Below are positions 22,004 to 28,630 of a stretch of 28,630 nt of DNA, in pieces. Location: the NCBI GenBank assembly GCA_963595735.1, contig CAVBJJ010000022.1, positions 1 to 28,630 of the forward strand, read 5' to 3'. The position numbers were made by a program, and so were the translations under genes. The DNA is from CALWOS01 sp963595735. Its GTDB lineage: Bacteria; Bacillota; Clostridia; Oscillospirales; Oscillospiraceae. Position 1 is the first letter of the stretch, and every line of letters begins with the position of its first letter. The notes beneath the pieces were generated by a model. The model saw only the letters and a program-made list of their open reading frames with translations. It was not told the origin of the DNA and made no database searches.

Positions 22004-24592
22004 TTAGAACTGCTTTAAGCTCTCCTCCAGATTTTCGATCAGAGCGCGGAGCTTCTGCTCCTTTTCCCGCTCAGCGTTCACGACCTTTTCCGGGGCGCGG
22101 GAGACAAAGTTTTCGTTGGCAAGCTTGGCAATCTGGCCGTCCAGATCCTTTTTCGCCTTTGCCAGTTCCTTTTCCATGCGCGCCTTTTCCTTGGCCAGGT
22201 CAACCAGCTCCGCCAAGGGCATGAACAGCTTTGCCTCGTCCGTGACCACGGTGACCATGCCGGTGGTATCCGCCGGCATCTGCTTGCTCACGCTGACGCT
22301 TCCCGCATAGGCCAGGCGAGAGATATAGCTCACGCCGGCTTCAAACACAGCGGGTCTGTCCGTGACAACAAGCAGCTGCGGCCGCTTGCTGGGAGGGACA
22401 TTCATCTCACTGCGGCGGCTGCGCACGGCACGAATGGCATCCATCACCAGCTCAAAGTTGNNNNNNNNNNATTGCAGCATCAGGAAATCTCCCTCGTGGG
22501 GCAGCGCCTGCCAGATTTCCTCTGTAATAAACGGCATATAGGGGTGCAGCAGCTTCAGAATATCCGTCAGGACATACAGCAAAACCTGCTGCGCCTGCAC
22601 CTTCGCCGACTCGTCCTCGCCATTCAAACGCGCCTTGGTCAACTCGATGTACCAATCGCAGAAGCTGTCCCAGATAAAGTCATAAACCTTCTGGGCGGCA
22701 ACACCCAATTCGTACTTCTCCATGTTCTCCGTGATTTCCCGAATGGCGGTGTTGAGCTTGGTCAGGATCCACTTGTCCTCCAGCTCCAGCTTCTCCGGCA
22801 GCTGGCAGCGGTCGATCTGGAGATTCATCATGACAAAGCGGCTGGCGTTCCAGATCTTGTTGGCAAAGTTGCGCATGGCCTCGCACTTTTCCACATAAAA
22901 GCGCATATCGTTTCCGGGGCTGTTGCCCGTAATCAGGTTAAAGCGCAGAGCGTCTGCACCGTATTTCTCCGCCATTTCCAGCGGGTCAATACCGTTGCCG
23001 AGGCTCTTGGACATCTTCCGTCCCTTGTCATCCCGCACCAGGCCATGGATAAATACGGTGTGGAACGGGGTCTTTTTCATGTGTTCGCAGCCGGAGAAAA
23101 TCATTCTGGCGACCCAGAAGAAAATGATGTCATAGCCGGTGACCAGCACATCCGTGGGATAGAAATACTCCAGATCCTCCGTCTTCTCCGGCCAGCCCAA
23201 TGTGCTGAACGGCCACAGCGCGGAGGAAAACCAGGTGTCCAGCACATCCGGATCCCGTTCCACATTCTTGCTACCGCACTTTTCGCAGGCGCAGACATCC
23301 TCCCGGGACACGGTGATGTGTCCGCAATCGCCGCAGTACCAGGCCGGGATCTGATGTCCCCACCAGAGCTGGCGGGAAATGCACCAGTCGTGGACATTTT
23401 CCATCCAGTTGGTATAGGTCTTTTTGAAGCGATCCGGCACAAAGCGGGTCTCGCCATCCTGAACGACCCGGAGCGCCTCCTGCGCCAGCGGCTCCATTTT
23501 GACAAACCACTGGGCGGAAATGATCGGCTCCACATCCGTGCCGCAGCGATAGCAGGTGCCGACATTGTGCTGGTGATCCTCAATCTTCTCCAGCAGTCCC
23601 AGCTCCTCCAGATCGGCAACGATTGCCTTTCTGGCAGCGTAGCGATCCATGCCCTGGTATTTTCCGCCTTTTTCGTTGACCACGCCCTTGTCATCCAAAA
23701 CACGGATGGATTCCAAATTGTGGCGCAAGCCGACCTCAAAGTCGTTGGGGTCGTGCGCCGGCGTCATCTTTACGCAGCCGGTGCCGAATTCCAGATCCAC
23801 ATAGTCGTCCGCGACAATGGGGATCTCACGCTCCACCAGGGGCAGCAGGCATTTTTTGCCCACCAGATCCTGATAGCGCGGATCCTCCGGGTGCACGGCA
23901 ACGCCGGTGTCGCCCAGCATGGTCTCCGGACGGGTGGTGGCAACAACAAGATAGCGCCCCGGCTCCCCTACGATCGGATATTTGATATGCCAAAGATGCC
24001 CCGGCTTGTCCTTGTATTCCACCTCTGCATCACTCAGGGCGGTAATGCAGTTGGGGCACCAGTTGACAATGCGGCTGCCCTTATAAATCAGATCCTTTTC
24101 ATAAAGGGAGACGAACACCTCCCGCACGGCCTTGGAGCAGCCCTCGTCCATGGTGAAGCGGGCGCGATCCCAGTCACAGGAGGAACCCATCTTTTTCTGC
24201 TGCGCAACAATACGGTCGCCATATTGCCGCTTCCAGTCCCAGACGCGCTCCAGGAACTTTTCGCGTCCCAGATCGTGCCGCGTCAGTCCCTCGTTTTTCC
24301 GCAGGTATTCCTCCACCTTGATCTGGGTGGCAATTCCCGCATGGTCGGTGCCGGGGATCCAGAGTGCAGCATAGCCCTGCATCCGCTTAAACCGGATCAG
24401 GATATCCTGCAGGGTACAGTCCATAGCGTGACCCATGTGCAGCTGTCCGGTGACATTGGGGGGCGGCATGACGATGGTAAACGGCTTCTTCTTTGCATCC
24501 CGAAGTCCGCGGAAGCAACCGGCGTCCTGCCAACGCTGATAAATTTCCGGCTCCACCTTTTGCGGCTCGTAAACCTTGGGTAATTCTTTCAT
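22004..24592 (-). CDS. valS: Valyl-tRNA synthetase (interrupted by an assembly gap)
   Basis: Charges tRNA-Val. Class-I signature HMGH (52-55, after PPPNVTGQL) and KMSKS (526-530) are intact, as are editing-domain segments such as TTRPETMLGDT and the zinc-like CGDCGHITV...CACEKCGSKN. The C-terminal coiled-coil arm LAKEKARMEKELAKAKKDL is complete. Ten N interrupt the frame after about residue 707, between FLMLQ and NFELVMDAIR. Comparison with the family suggests that roughly 15-20 residues belong there rather than 3-4, so the apparent 862-residue length is too short. ATG 24592 has AAAGGAG upstream. Regulated by the T-box leader upstream. Confidence 0.97.
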   Translation of the reverse strand: MKELPKVYEPQKVEPEIYQRWQDAGCFRGLRDAKKKPFTIVMPPPNVTGQLHMGHAMDCTLQDILIRFKRMQGYAALWIPGTDHAGIATQIKVEEYLRKNEGLTRHDLGREKFLERVWDWKRQYGDRIVAQQKKMGSSCDWDRARFTMDEGCSKAVREVFVSLYEKDLIYKGSRIVNWCPNCITALSDAEVEYKDKPGHLWHIKYPIVGEPGRYLVVATTRPETMLGDTGVAVHPEDPRYQDLVGKKCLLPLVEREIPIVADDYVDLEFGTGCVKMTPAHDPNDFEVGLRHNLESIRVLDDKGVVNEKGGKYQGMDRYAARKAIVADLEELGLLEKIEDHQHNVGTCYRCGTDVEPIISAQWFVKMEPLAQEALRVVQDGETRFVPDRFKKTYTNWMENVHDWCISRQLWWGHQIPAWYCGDCGHITVSREDVCACEKCGSKNVERDPDVLDTWFSSALWPFSTLGWPEKTEDLEYFYPTDVLVTGYDIIFFWVARMIFSGCEHMKKTPFHTVFIHGLVRDDKGRKMSKSLGNGIDPLEMAEKYGADALRFNLITGNSPGNDMRFYVEKCEAMRNFANKIWNASRFVMMNLQIDRCQLPEKLELEDKWILTKLNTAIREITENMEKYELGVAAQKVYDFIWDSFCDWYIELTKARLNGEDESAKVQAQQVLLYVLTDILKLLHPYMPFITEEIWQALPHEGDFLMLQXXXXNFELVMDAIRAVRSRRSEMNVPPSKRPQLLVVTDRPAVFEAGVSYISRLAYAGSVSVSKQMPADTTGMVTVVTDEAKLFMPLAELVDLAKEKARMEKELAKAKKDLDGQIAKLANENFVSRAPEKVVNAEREKEQKLRALIENLEESLKQF
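22461..22470. other. Assembly gap (10 N)
   Basis: Placeholder of 10 N inside valS. Its true size is unknown; the frame is preserved only fortuitously. Confidence 0.99.
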
Positions 24593-24607
24593 GAAACTTC
24601 TCCTTTA

Positions 24608-24860
24608 TTGTCAGTGGCAAAAAAACAAAACGCCCCGGAGCTGACACTCCAGGGCGCAAAATGCGTGGTACCACCTGAATTCGCCGGAATCCCGGCGCAC
24701 TCTGTGCCGATAACGCAGGCAGGCGGCGCGGCTTACTGTATCCTTTCAGCCGCACAACTCCCAGGCGACTTCCCCGGACGCAAAGCAGGTGCTTGCAGCA
24801 AACGCACCCTCTCTGTTGCTTTGGCGGAACCGGATACTACTCCTGATCGCAGTTTGTAAC
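24608..24860 (-). ncRNA. T-box riboswitch controlling valS (specifier GUC, Val)
   Basis: Leader RNA that senses uncharged tRNA-Val. On the minus strand the order is AGTA of the specifier loop (near 24840), AGAGAG of the distal stem I, the specifier codon GTC at 24769-24767 in GGAAGTCGCC, the universal T-box GGTGGTACCACG (24675-24664), and a terminator CGCCCTGGAG / CTCCGGGGCG (24656-24631) followed by a T-rich run. GUC is a Val codon and agrees with the downstream gene. When uncharged tRNA pairs, the T-box sequence forms the antiterminator instead. Confidence 0.95.
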
Positions 24861-24866
24861 ATTATA

Positions 24867-24895
24867 ATTATATCCAGCGCTGTGTTTTTTGTCAA
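24867..24895 (-). promoter_or_regulatory. Consensus promoter of the valS T-box transcript
   Basis: Minus strand TTGACA (24895-24890), 17-bp spacer, TATAAT (24872-24867): perfect SigA consensus. Transcription starts near 24860. Confidence 0.9.
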
Positions 24896-24928
24896 GCCGG
24901 ATATGGCGTAAAATCGCCGCGCCTTTTC

Positions 24929-26137
24929 TTAGTGCGCTTCGTGCAGCACGATATGCACGATTCGTTCCCAATACAAATGCGTGGTATCCGCGTTTTGCGG
25001 CTCGGGGTCTGCGATTGCTTCGCTCAGCGCCGCAGCCAGACGCCGCTCAAATTCCGGCAGCGCACCGGGAAGCGGTTCGTCCACATTCTGCATTTCCGGC
25101 AGCGGCACAAAGCGGATATTGGCGTTGGGAATATTTTCCGAAAACCATTCCCGAACCCCCGGCAGCTCCGTGATCACCAGCTTTGCCCCGCAGGCCATCG
25201 CCTCCACCGCCACCAGCGGAATTCCCTCAAAAAAGGACGGCAGCACAAACACCTGGCTGGTCTGGTACATATGCACCAGCTTTTCCTGGGACACACGCCC
25301 CAGCAAGTGAATCGAATACGGGCTTTCTTTCGCCATGCGCTGGATCCGGGCGTATTCCTCCGGGTCGCTGTGGCCGCCGATCAGGTAAAACTCCACCTGA
25401 TCCGGTGTTTGCTCCAGCTGCGACAGGCAGCGGATCAAGCTTACCACGCCCTTTTTCTCCGTGATTTTTCCCGCAAAGCAGACCTGAACCGGCTCGCCAT
25501 ATGTCGGCTTCTCTGCTGCTTTACGGAAGATTTTTCCGTTATACCCCGTTCCCACAACGGTGATCTTTTTTCGCGCTATCTCCGGGCTGAGCTGCAGCAA
25601 CTCGGCAATTTTTTCCGCCTGCGGTCTTTGCAGGGCAAATATACGATCCAGCTTTTGCAGCTGGCTGCGGATATACGCCTGCTCCAACGGAATTTTTTCC
25701 AGCTGGCGCAGACAGGTCCCATGGCAGATGCCATAGATTTTATGCTCCGGCAAATGCTCCCGCACCAACGCCGTGAGCAGGTACAGGTGGTGACACAGGA
25801 TCAGCTCCGGCTGGAAGCGCTCCACCACAGTGTCTAACTGCCGCAAAAATGCCCGCCGGAACTGTTCCAGCATTTCCGGCGTCAAGTCCCGGTAGCGGGT
25901 ATTGGGATAAGGCATCATATCGGACATTCCCACAATGGAAAATGGCAGCGCCTCGCTGTGGAAATATACCGGGTAAAAGTCCACACTTTCCGGCAGGGAA
26001 ATGGCATCCTCCCGATATACGCCGGCAATGACCGCCTGCTGGTGTCCCTCCTCCGCCATGACCTTTACCAGTTCTGTCAGATACACGCCGCTTCCGGTGC
26101 TGTTTGGTTTCTGGGCAGTGATGCTCAGAATGCGCAT
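24929..26137 (-). CDS. Glycosyltransferase family 4 protein
   Basis: 402-residue GT-B enzyme. N-terminal acceptor domain begins with GSGVYLTELVKVMAEEGHQ; the linker has VVGTGYNGKIF; the donor domain has VCFAGKITEKKGVVSLI and the GT4 motif FFEGIPLVAVEAMACGAKLV, i.e. E-x7-E with both glutamates. Retaining transfer of a nucleotide-activated sugar, probably to a surface or soluble glycan; substrate unknown. ATG 26137 (MRILSITAQK) has GGAGGGAG upstream; the longer frame to 26212 covers its own promoter. No other polysaccharide genes are adjacent, so it is not part of a visible glycan cluster. Confidence 0.92.
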   Translation of the reverse strand: MRILSITAQKPNSTGSGVYLTELVKVMAEEGHQQAVIAGVYREDAISLPESVDFYPVYFHSEALPFSIVGMSDMMPYPNTRYRDLTPEMLEQFRRAFLRQLDTVVERFQPELILCHHLYLLTALVREHLPEHKIYGICHGTCLRQLEKIPLEQAYIRSQLQKLDRIFALQRPQAEKIAELLQLSPEIARKKITVVGTGYNGKIFRKAAEKPTYGEPVQVCFAGKITEKKGVVSLIRCLSQLEQTPDQVEFYLIGGHSDPEEYARIQRMAKESPYSIHLLGRVSQEKLVHMYQTSQVFVLPSFFEGIPLVAVEAMACGAKLVITELPGVREWFSENIPNANIRFVPLPEMQNVDEPLPGALPEFERRLAAALSEAIADPEPQNADTTHLYWERIVHIVLHEAH

Positions 26138-26192
26138 AGTCGCTCTCCCTCCATATTCCATTGCCAATGCAATGTCAATTTTCGATGGCTCC

Positions 26193-26198
26193 ATTATA
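26193..26198 (-). promoter_or_regulatory. Extended -10 promoter of the glycosyltransferase gene
   Basis: Minus strand TG-T-TATAAT, consensus -10 with the upstream TG; no good -35. Leader about 49 nt. Confidence 0.6.
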
Positions 26199-26257
26199 AC
26201 AGCTTGAACCACAGAAGAAAAGGAAAAACGAAAATATGCGCAAATTCCGATTGGGAA

Positions 26258-26437
26258 CTACAGCAGCATGGTCAGGCGTCCGCCCAGCGCCAAAACAGAG
26301 AAAAATGCCCCTGCCCCCGCCAGGAACTGCAATATTCCCAGGCCGCTGATACGGTTTCCGTCCACATCCTCTGTCAGCCAATTTACAAGCGCGCCCAACA
26401 CATGATTCTTTTGTTTTTTCTGCACGGTTCTGGTCAT
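26258..26437 (-). CDS. Small single-helix membrane protein of unknown function
   Basis: 59 residues from ATG 26437 (MTRTVQKKQK), which has AGGGAGGG upstream. Basic N-terminus, then an amphipathic part (LGALVNWLTEDVDGN), then one strongly hydrophobic segment (ILQFLAGAGAFFSVLALGG). It could be a small membrane protein. Not recognised. It lies upstream of the glycosyltransferase gene, which has its own promoter. Confidence 0.6.
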   Translation of the reverse strand: MTRTVQKKQKNHVLGALVNWLTEDVDGNRISGLGILQFLAGAGAFFSVLALGGRLTMLL

Positions 26438-26473
26438 AGCCAAGCCCTCCCTGTTGTATTTTCGCATCTTTCT

Positions 26474-26494
26474 ATAGTGAATTTGATTCACTAT
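26474..26494. promoter_or_regulatory. 21-bp palindrome, probable operator
   Basis: ATAGTGAAT-ttg-ATTCACTAT: perfect 9-bp arms with a 3-nt centre. It lies 37 bp upstream of the small membrane protein gene and 165 bp upstream of the divergent S24 regulator gene. No T run follows, so a protein-binding site is more likely than a terminator. Confidence 0.55.
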
Positions 26495-26603
26495 CCTGCG
26501 TAAAAAAATATCTCTTTTTCGAGATTTCTTTCTTTTCCTGCTTGTAACTATAACATATAGGTGAATATTTGTCTACATCTTTTTTGATTTTCTTTATTTT
26601 TTG

Positions 26604-26632
26604 TTGACGAATTTTCACACCGGTGCTATACT
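26604..26632 (+). promoter_or_regulatory. Promoter of the S24 repressor gene with palindrome in the spacer
   Basis: TTGACG (26604-26609), 17-bp spacer, TATACT (26627-26632). The spacer ends in the self-complementary CACCGGTG (26618-26625), a possible autoregulatory half-operator. Confidence 0.75.
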
Positions 26633-26658
26633 GGTATTACTAAAAATGGAGGTGTATC

Positions 26659-27417
26659 ATGGCGATTCACGAGACGATCAAGCAGCTGCGGGAAGAACGC
26701 AGGCTTTCCCAAAAGGCGCTGGCCGAAAAAACCGGTTACCGCGACCGCACCTCCATTGCCAAAATCGAAGCCGGGCTGGTAGACCTGACCCAGAGCAAAA
26801 TTCTGGCCTTTGCCGCCGCCCTTGGCGTGAGTCCGGCAAAGCTGATGGGGCTGGAGATCCCCACCCCCCTGTTCGCTCCGGCAGAGCGCAGGCTGCTGGA
26901 GCAATACCGCGCCCTGGATCCGCACGGCCGCGAGCTGGTGGAGCTGGTAACGGAAAAAGAGCTCTCCCGCGTGTTGGCCGCCGCAAGCACTGCCGCGCAG
27001 GCGACAAAGCCACACCATTCCGGACGGGTCATCCCCCTGTTTTCCGCCCGCTTTGCCGCCGGTGTACCGGAACCGGACTTCGGCAATGCCCATGAGGAAA
27101 TCCAGGTCGATGGAGAAAACCCCGCGGATTTTGCCATCCGCATTCACGGCGACAGCATGGAGCCATACCTGCCGGACGGCGCCCTGGCTTTTGGAAAACG
27201 CAAAAAACCACTGAACGGACAAATCGGCGCTTTTCTGCTGGACGGCGGCTTTCTGGTAAAGCAGTATTTCCGGGATCGCGTCGGCAACATCCATCTCCAT
27301 TCCCTGAACCGAAGTCGGAAAGATTGTGATGTGATCCTCTCCCCGGACAGCAACCAGCAACTGGATTATTTTGGAACCATCCTGATGGATCGCGTGCCGC
27401 TCCCCGAATATGAATAA
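26659..27417 (+). CDS. XRE-HTH plus S24-peptidase repressor (LexA/CI-like)
   Basis: 252-residue regulator. HTH_XRE at residues 1-65 (IKQLREERRLSQKALAEKTG ... RTSIAKIEAGL). The C-terminal LexA-type domain has the nucleophile Ser166 in HGDSMEPYLPDG and the general-base Lys201 in GGFLVKQYF. A plausible self-cleavage bond is Ala134-Gly135 in RFAAGVPEP. Such proteins are repressors inactivated by RecA-stimulated autocleavage, in phages or as stress regulators. No phage genes accompany it here, so a chromosomal stress role is likely (inference). ATG 26659 has GGAGG upstream. Ends at a terminator shared with the convergent gene. Confidence 0.93.
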   Translation: MAIHETIKQLREERRLSQKALAEKTGYRDRTSIAKIEAGLVDLTQSKILAFAAALGVSPAKLMGLEIPTPLFAPAERRLLEQYRALDPHGRELVELVTEKELSRVLAAASTAAQATKPHHSGRVIPLFSARFAAGVPEPDFGNAHEEIQVDGENPADFAIRIHGDSMEPYLPDGALAFGKRKKPLNGQIGAFLLDGGFLVKQYFRDRVGNIHLHSLNRSRKDCDVILSPDSNQQLDYFGTILMDRVPLPEYE

Positions 27418-27420
27418 CAA

Positions 27421-27454
27421 AACAGCCGTGTGATTTTCGCGTCACACGGCTGTT
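27421..27454. terminator. Bidirectional terminator between the S24 repressor and LOG genes
   Basis: Perfect 13-bp repeat AACAGCCGTGTGA (27421-27433) / TCACACGGCTGTT (27442-27454), 8-nt loop, with a T-rich tail on the minus strand (TTTGTTATTC) and a shorter one on the plus strand. Confidence 0.85.
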
Positions 27455-27475
27455 ATTCTATGGAATATAGTCGAT

Positions 27476-28012
27476 TTATTGTTTTTCCACCAGCGCTGTC
27501 AACTGAGAAACAGCATCCGCAAAGATGATATTCCGCATCTCCTCTTCCCGGGCAAAGCCCGCTTCGACAAAGCCGGTGAGCATGGCACGGAAGGTGTCAT
27601 AGTATCCCTCGATACTCAGAAAAATCAGCTTTTTGTCCAGTACGTGGACATGGTTGAGGGACAAAATTTCGGAAACCTCATCCAGCGTCCCCATCCCACC
27701 GGGAAGCACCATAGCAAGATCCATCGTTTCGATCATGCAGCGCTTGCGCGCCGGGATATCCGGCACCCGCAGACAGACATCCACCGCAGGGTTTACCTTA
27801 CTTTCCCAATATACCCCCTCCGGGACAACGCCAACGACCTTGCCGCCGGCCTGTTTTGCCGCCCGGCTCAGGATTCCCATGGTTCCGCCGGATGTCCCGC
27901 CATAGACCAGAGTATGCCCCTGGGCCGCGATCCATCGCCCCAACTCCGCCGCTGCCAGCCCATAGCTTTCCCGATTGCCCGGGGAGGCGCCCAAAAATAC
28001 CGCTATGTTCAT
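27476..28012 (-). CDS. LOG-family (TIGR00730) Rossmann-fold nucleotide phosphoribohydrolase
   Basis: 178 residues, family-typical length. N-terminal FLGASPGN, then LVYGGTSGGTMG, the RK..M helix in PARKRCMIE (89-93) and the signature PGGMGTLDEV (104-113). LOG proteins release the base from nucleoside 5'-monophosphates, originally described for cytokinins; in bacteria the physiological substrate is often unclear. ATG 28012 follows GAGAGG. Single gene with its own promoter and terminator. Confidence 0.92.
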   Translation of the reverse strand: MNIAVFLGASPGNRESYGLAAAELGRWIAAQGHTLVYGGTSGGTMGILSRAAKQAGGKVVGVVPEGVYWESKVNPAVDVCLRVPDIPARKRCMIETMDLAMVLPGGMGTLDEVSEILSLNHVHVLDKKLIFLSIEGYYDTFRAMLTGFVEAGFAREEEMRNIIFADAVSQLTALVEKQ

Positions 28013-28053
28013 ATGTACCTCTCTTTTTCCTGTTCCTGTTTTCTTCTATAATC

Positions 28054-28082
28054 ATAATACCATAAGATTTTTCCCAGAACAA
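28054..28082 (-). promoter_or_regulatory. Promoter of the LOG-family gene
   Basis: Minus strand TTGTTC (28082-28077), 17-bp spacer, TATTAT (28059-28054), with TGG before the -10. Leader about 35 nt. Confidence 0.6.
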
Positions 28083-28118
28083 GAAAAAACACACGGGCAA
28101 TCCGAAAGACAAAATGTA

Positions 28119-28155
28119 AAAAAGGAAGAAAAGCGAATCGCTTTTCTTCCTTTTT
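28119..28155 (-). terminator. Terminator of the S1-domain protein gene
   Basis: Perfect 17-bp repeat: left arm 28119-28135, right arm 28139-28155, loop AAT, with A and T tracts at the outer ends, followed on the minus strand by TTTTTTACATTTTG. The near-loopless A/T-flanked stem lies 25 bp past the stop codon. Confidence 0.85.
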
Positions 28156-28179
28156 CTAATTTCTAAATTGATGTGAGAC

Positions 28180-28630
28180 TTAGGCCTCTTCTTCCACCTC
28201 GGGGGCAACGCCGGTTGCCTCGCCGGTGGCGGAAATCTCATACACCAAGGCATCGCTTTCCGGCTCCAGATGCACGGGAGCGGAAACCTCTTCCTCCTCA
28301 GCCTTAGGGGCGGGAGCGGACAGAGCACGGATAGACAGAGAGATCTTGTGCTTATCCATATCGATGTTGGTGATCTTGGCATCCACATGCTCGCCCACGG
28401 TCAGAACCTCATCGGGCTTGCCGATGCGGCGGTTGGCGATCTGGGAAATATGGATCAGGCCATCCACACCGGGAACGACCTCTGCAAAAGCGCCGAAGTC
28501 CATCAGCTTGACAATGCGGACATTGGCAACGCTGCCGACCTTATAAGTGCTGATGAAACGATCCCAGGGGTTCTCGTTGGGATCCTTGTGACCAAGGGAA
28601 ATCTTGCGCTTCTCCTTATCGAAGGAAATG
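28180..28630 (-). CDS. S1-domain RNA-binding protein (30S ribosomal protein S1-like), 5' part outside window
   Basis: The frame is open to the window edge; 149 codons seen. It contains the end of one S1 repeat (SFDKEKRKISLGHKDPNENPW, residues FDKEKRKISLG typical) and a whole last repeat, VANVRIVKLMDFGAF ... PGVDGLIHISQIANRRI ... TNIDMDKHKISLSIRAL. The C-terminal tail of about 45 residues is acidic (many Glu), with no further domain. Codons are the frequent, translation-optimal type, suggesting high expression. It could be RpsA or the fused IspH-S1 protein found in many Clostridia; the missing 5' part decides. Confidence 0.92.
   Translation of the reverse strand, partial: ISFDKEKRKISLGHKDPNENPWDRFISTYKVGSVANVRIVKLMDFGAFAEVVPGVDGLIHISQIANRRIGKPDEVLTVGEHVDAKITNIDMDKHKISLSIRALSAPAPKAEEEEVSAPVHLEPESDALVYEISATGEATGVAPEVEEEA

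Noticed and set aside
22472..24583. Long plus-strand frame of 703 codons opposite valS.
   Set aside because: Antisense shadow of valS; composition and lack of motifs argue against a real protein.
24900..24925. Short inverted repeat GGCG...CGCC after the glycosyltransferase stop as a terminator.
   Set aside because: Only four paired bases and no T run.
26659..27417. Prophage or integrated element suggested by the CI-like repressor.
   Set aside because: No integrase, structural, lysis or attachment-site features are present; neighbours are ordinary chromosomal genes.

Overview
The window looks like a chromosomal contig of a Gram-positive anaerobe of class Clostridia, most likely an Oscillospirales/Ruminococcaceae-type gut bacterium. 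This is inferred from high G+C coding DNA, strong AGGAGG-type ribosome sites, TTGACA/TATAAT promoters, a T-box leader on valS, RNase J, RNase M5 and a lantibiotic-immunity-type ABC system. There are no rRNA or tRNA genes, insertion sequences, CRISPR arrays or prophage genes. A run of 10 N at 22461-22470 marks an assembly gap inside valS.

Layout. (1) 1-4313: a sensor kinase/response regulator pair (minus strand) diverges from a three-gene LanFEG-like ABC exporter (plus strand). GTAAGG boxes spaced 11 and 22 bp lie between them, a likely operator. This looks like a cell-envelope peptide-stress module. (2) 4406-12019: a long minus-strand housekeeping run, rnjA, M19 dipeptidase, ArsC/Spx-like protein, YwlG-like protein, comEC, holA, rnmV. 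It starts at a consensus promoter about 280 nt upstream of rnjA and ends at a bidirectional terminator shared with the ABC operon. (3) 12444-15811: a PMCA-type P-type ATPase followed by two paralogous small cupins. (4) 15962-19074, plus strand: PnuC-type transporter, a secreted lipoprotein, a LysE-type exporter, the tail of a decayed MATE exporter gene (on the minus strand), and a class-I amidotransferase-like C26 hydrolase. (5) 19134-21947: an unknown protein; a small XRE regulator in an operon with an SLH-anchored GH5 glycanase; and a divergent lipoprotein with three CxxC pairs. A perfect 12-bp inverted repeat lies over the divergent promoters. (6) 22004-28630: valS with a Val-specific T-box, a GT4 glycosyltransferase, a one-helix small protein, a LexA/CI-like S24 repressor, a LOG-family nucleotide hydrolase, and the 3' part of an S1-domain protein gene.

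The most interesting local biology is the XRE/SLH-GH5/Cys-lipoprotein locus with its palindrome. Next come the phased operator of the LanFEG-like module, the promoter-hairpin arrangement in front of the C26 hydrolase, and the palindromes around the LysE-type exporter start. The rest is largely ordinary clostridial chromosome. I see no evidence for a large undescribed multigene system; what is unusual here is mostly regulatory. All family assignments rest on reading motifs in the translated sequence, without database searches.
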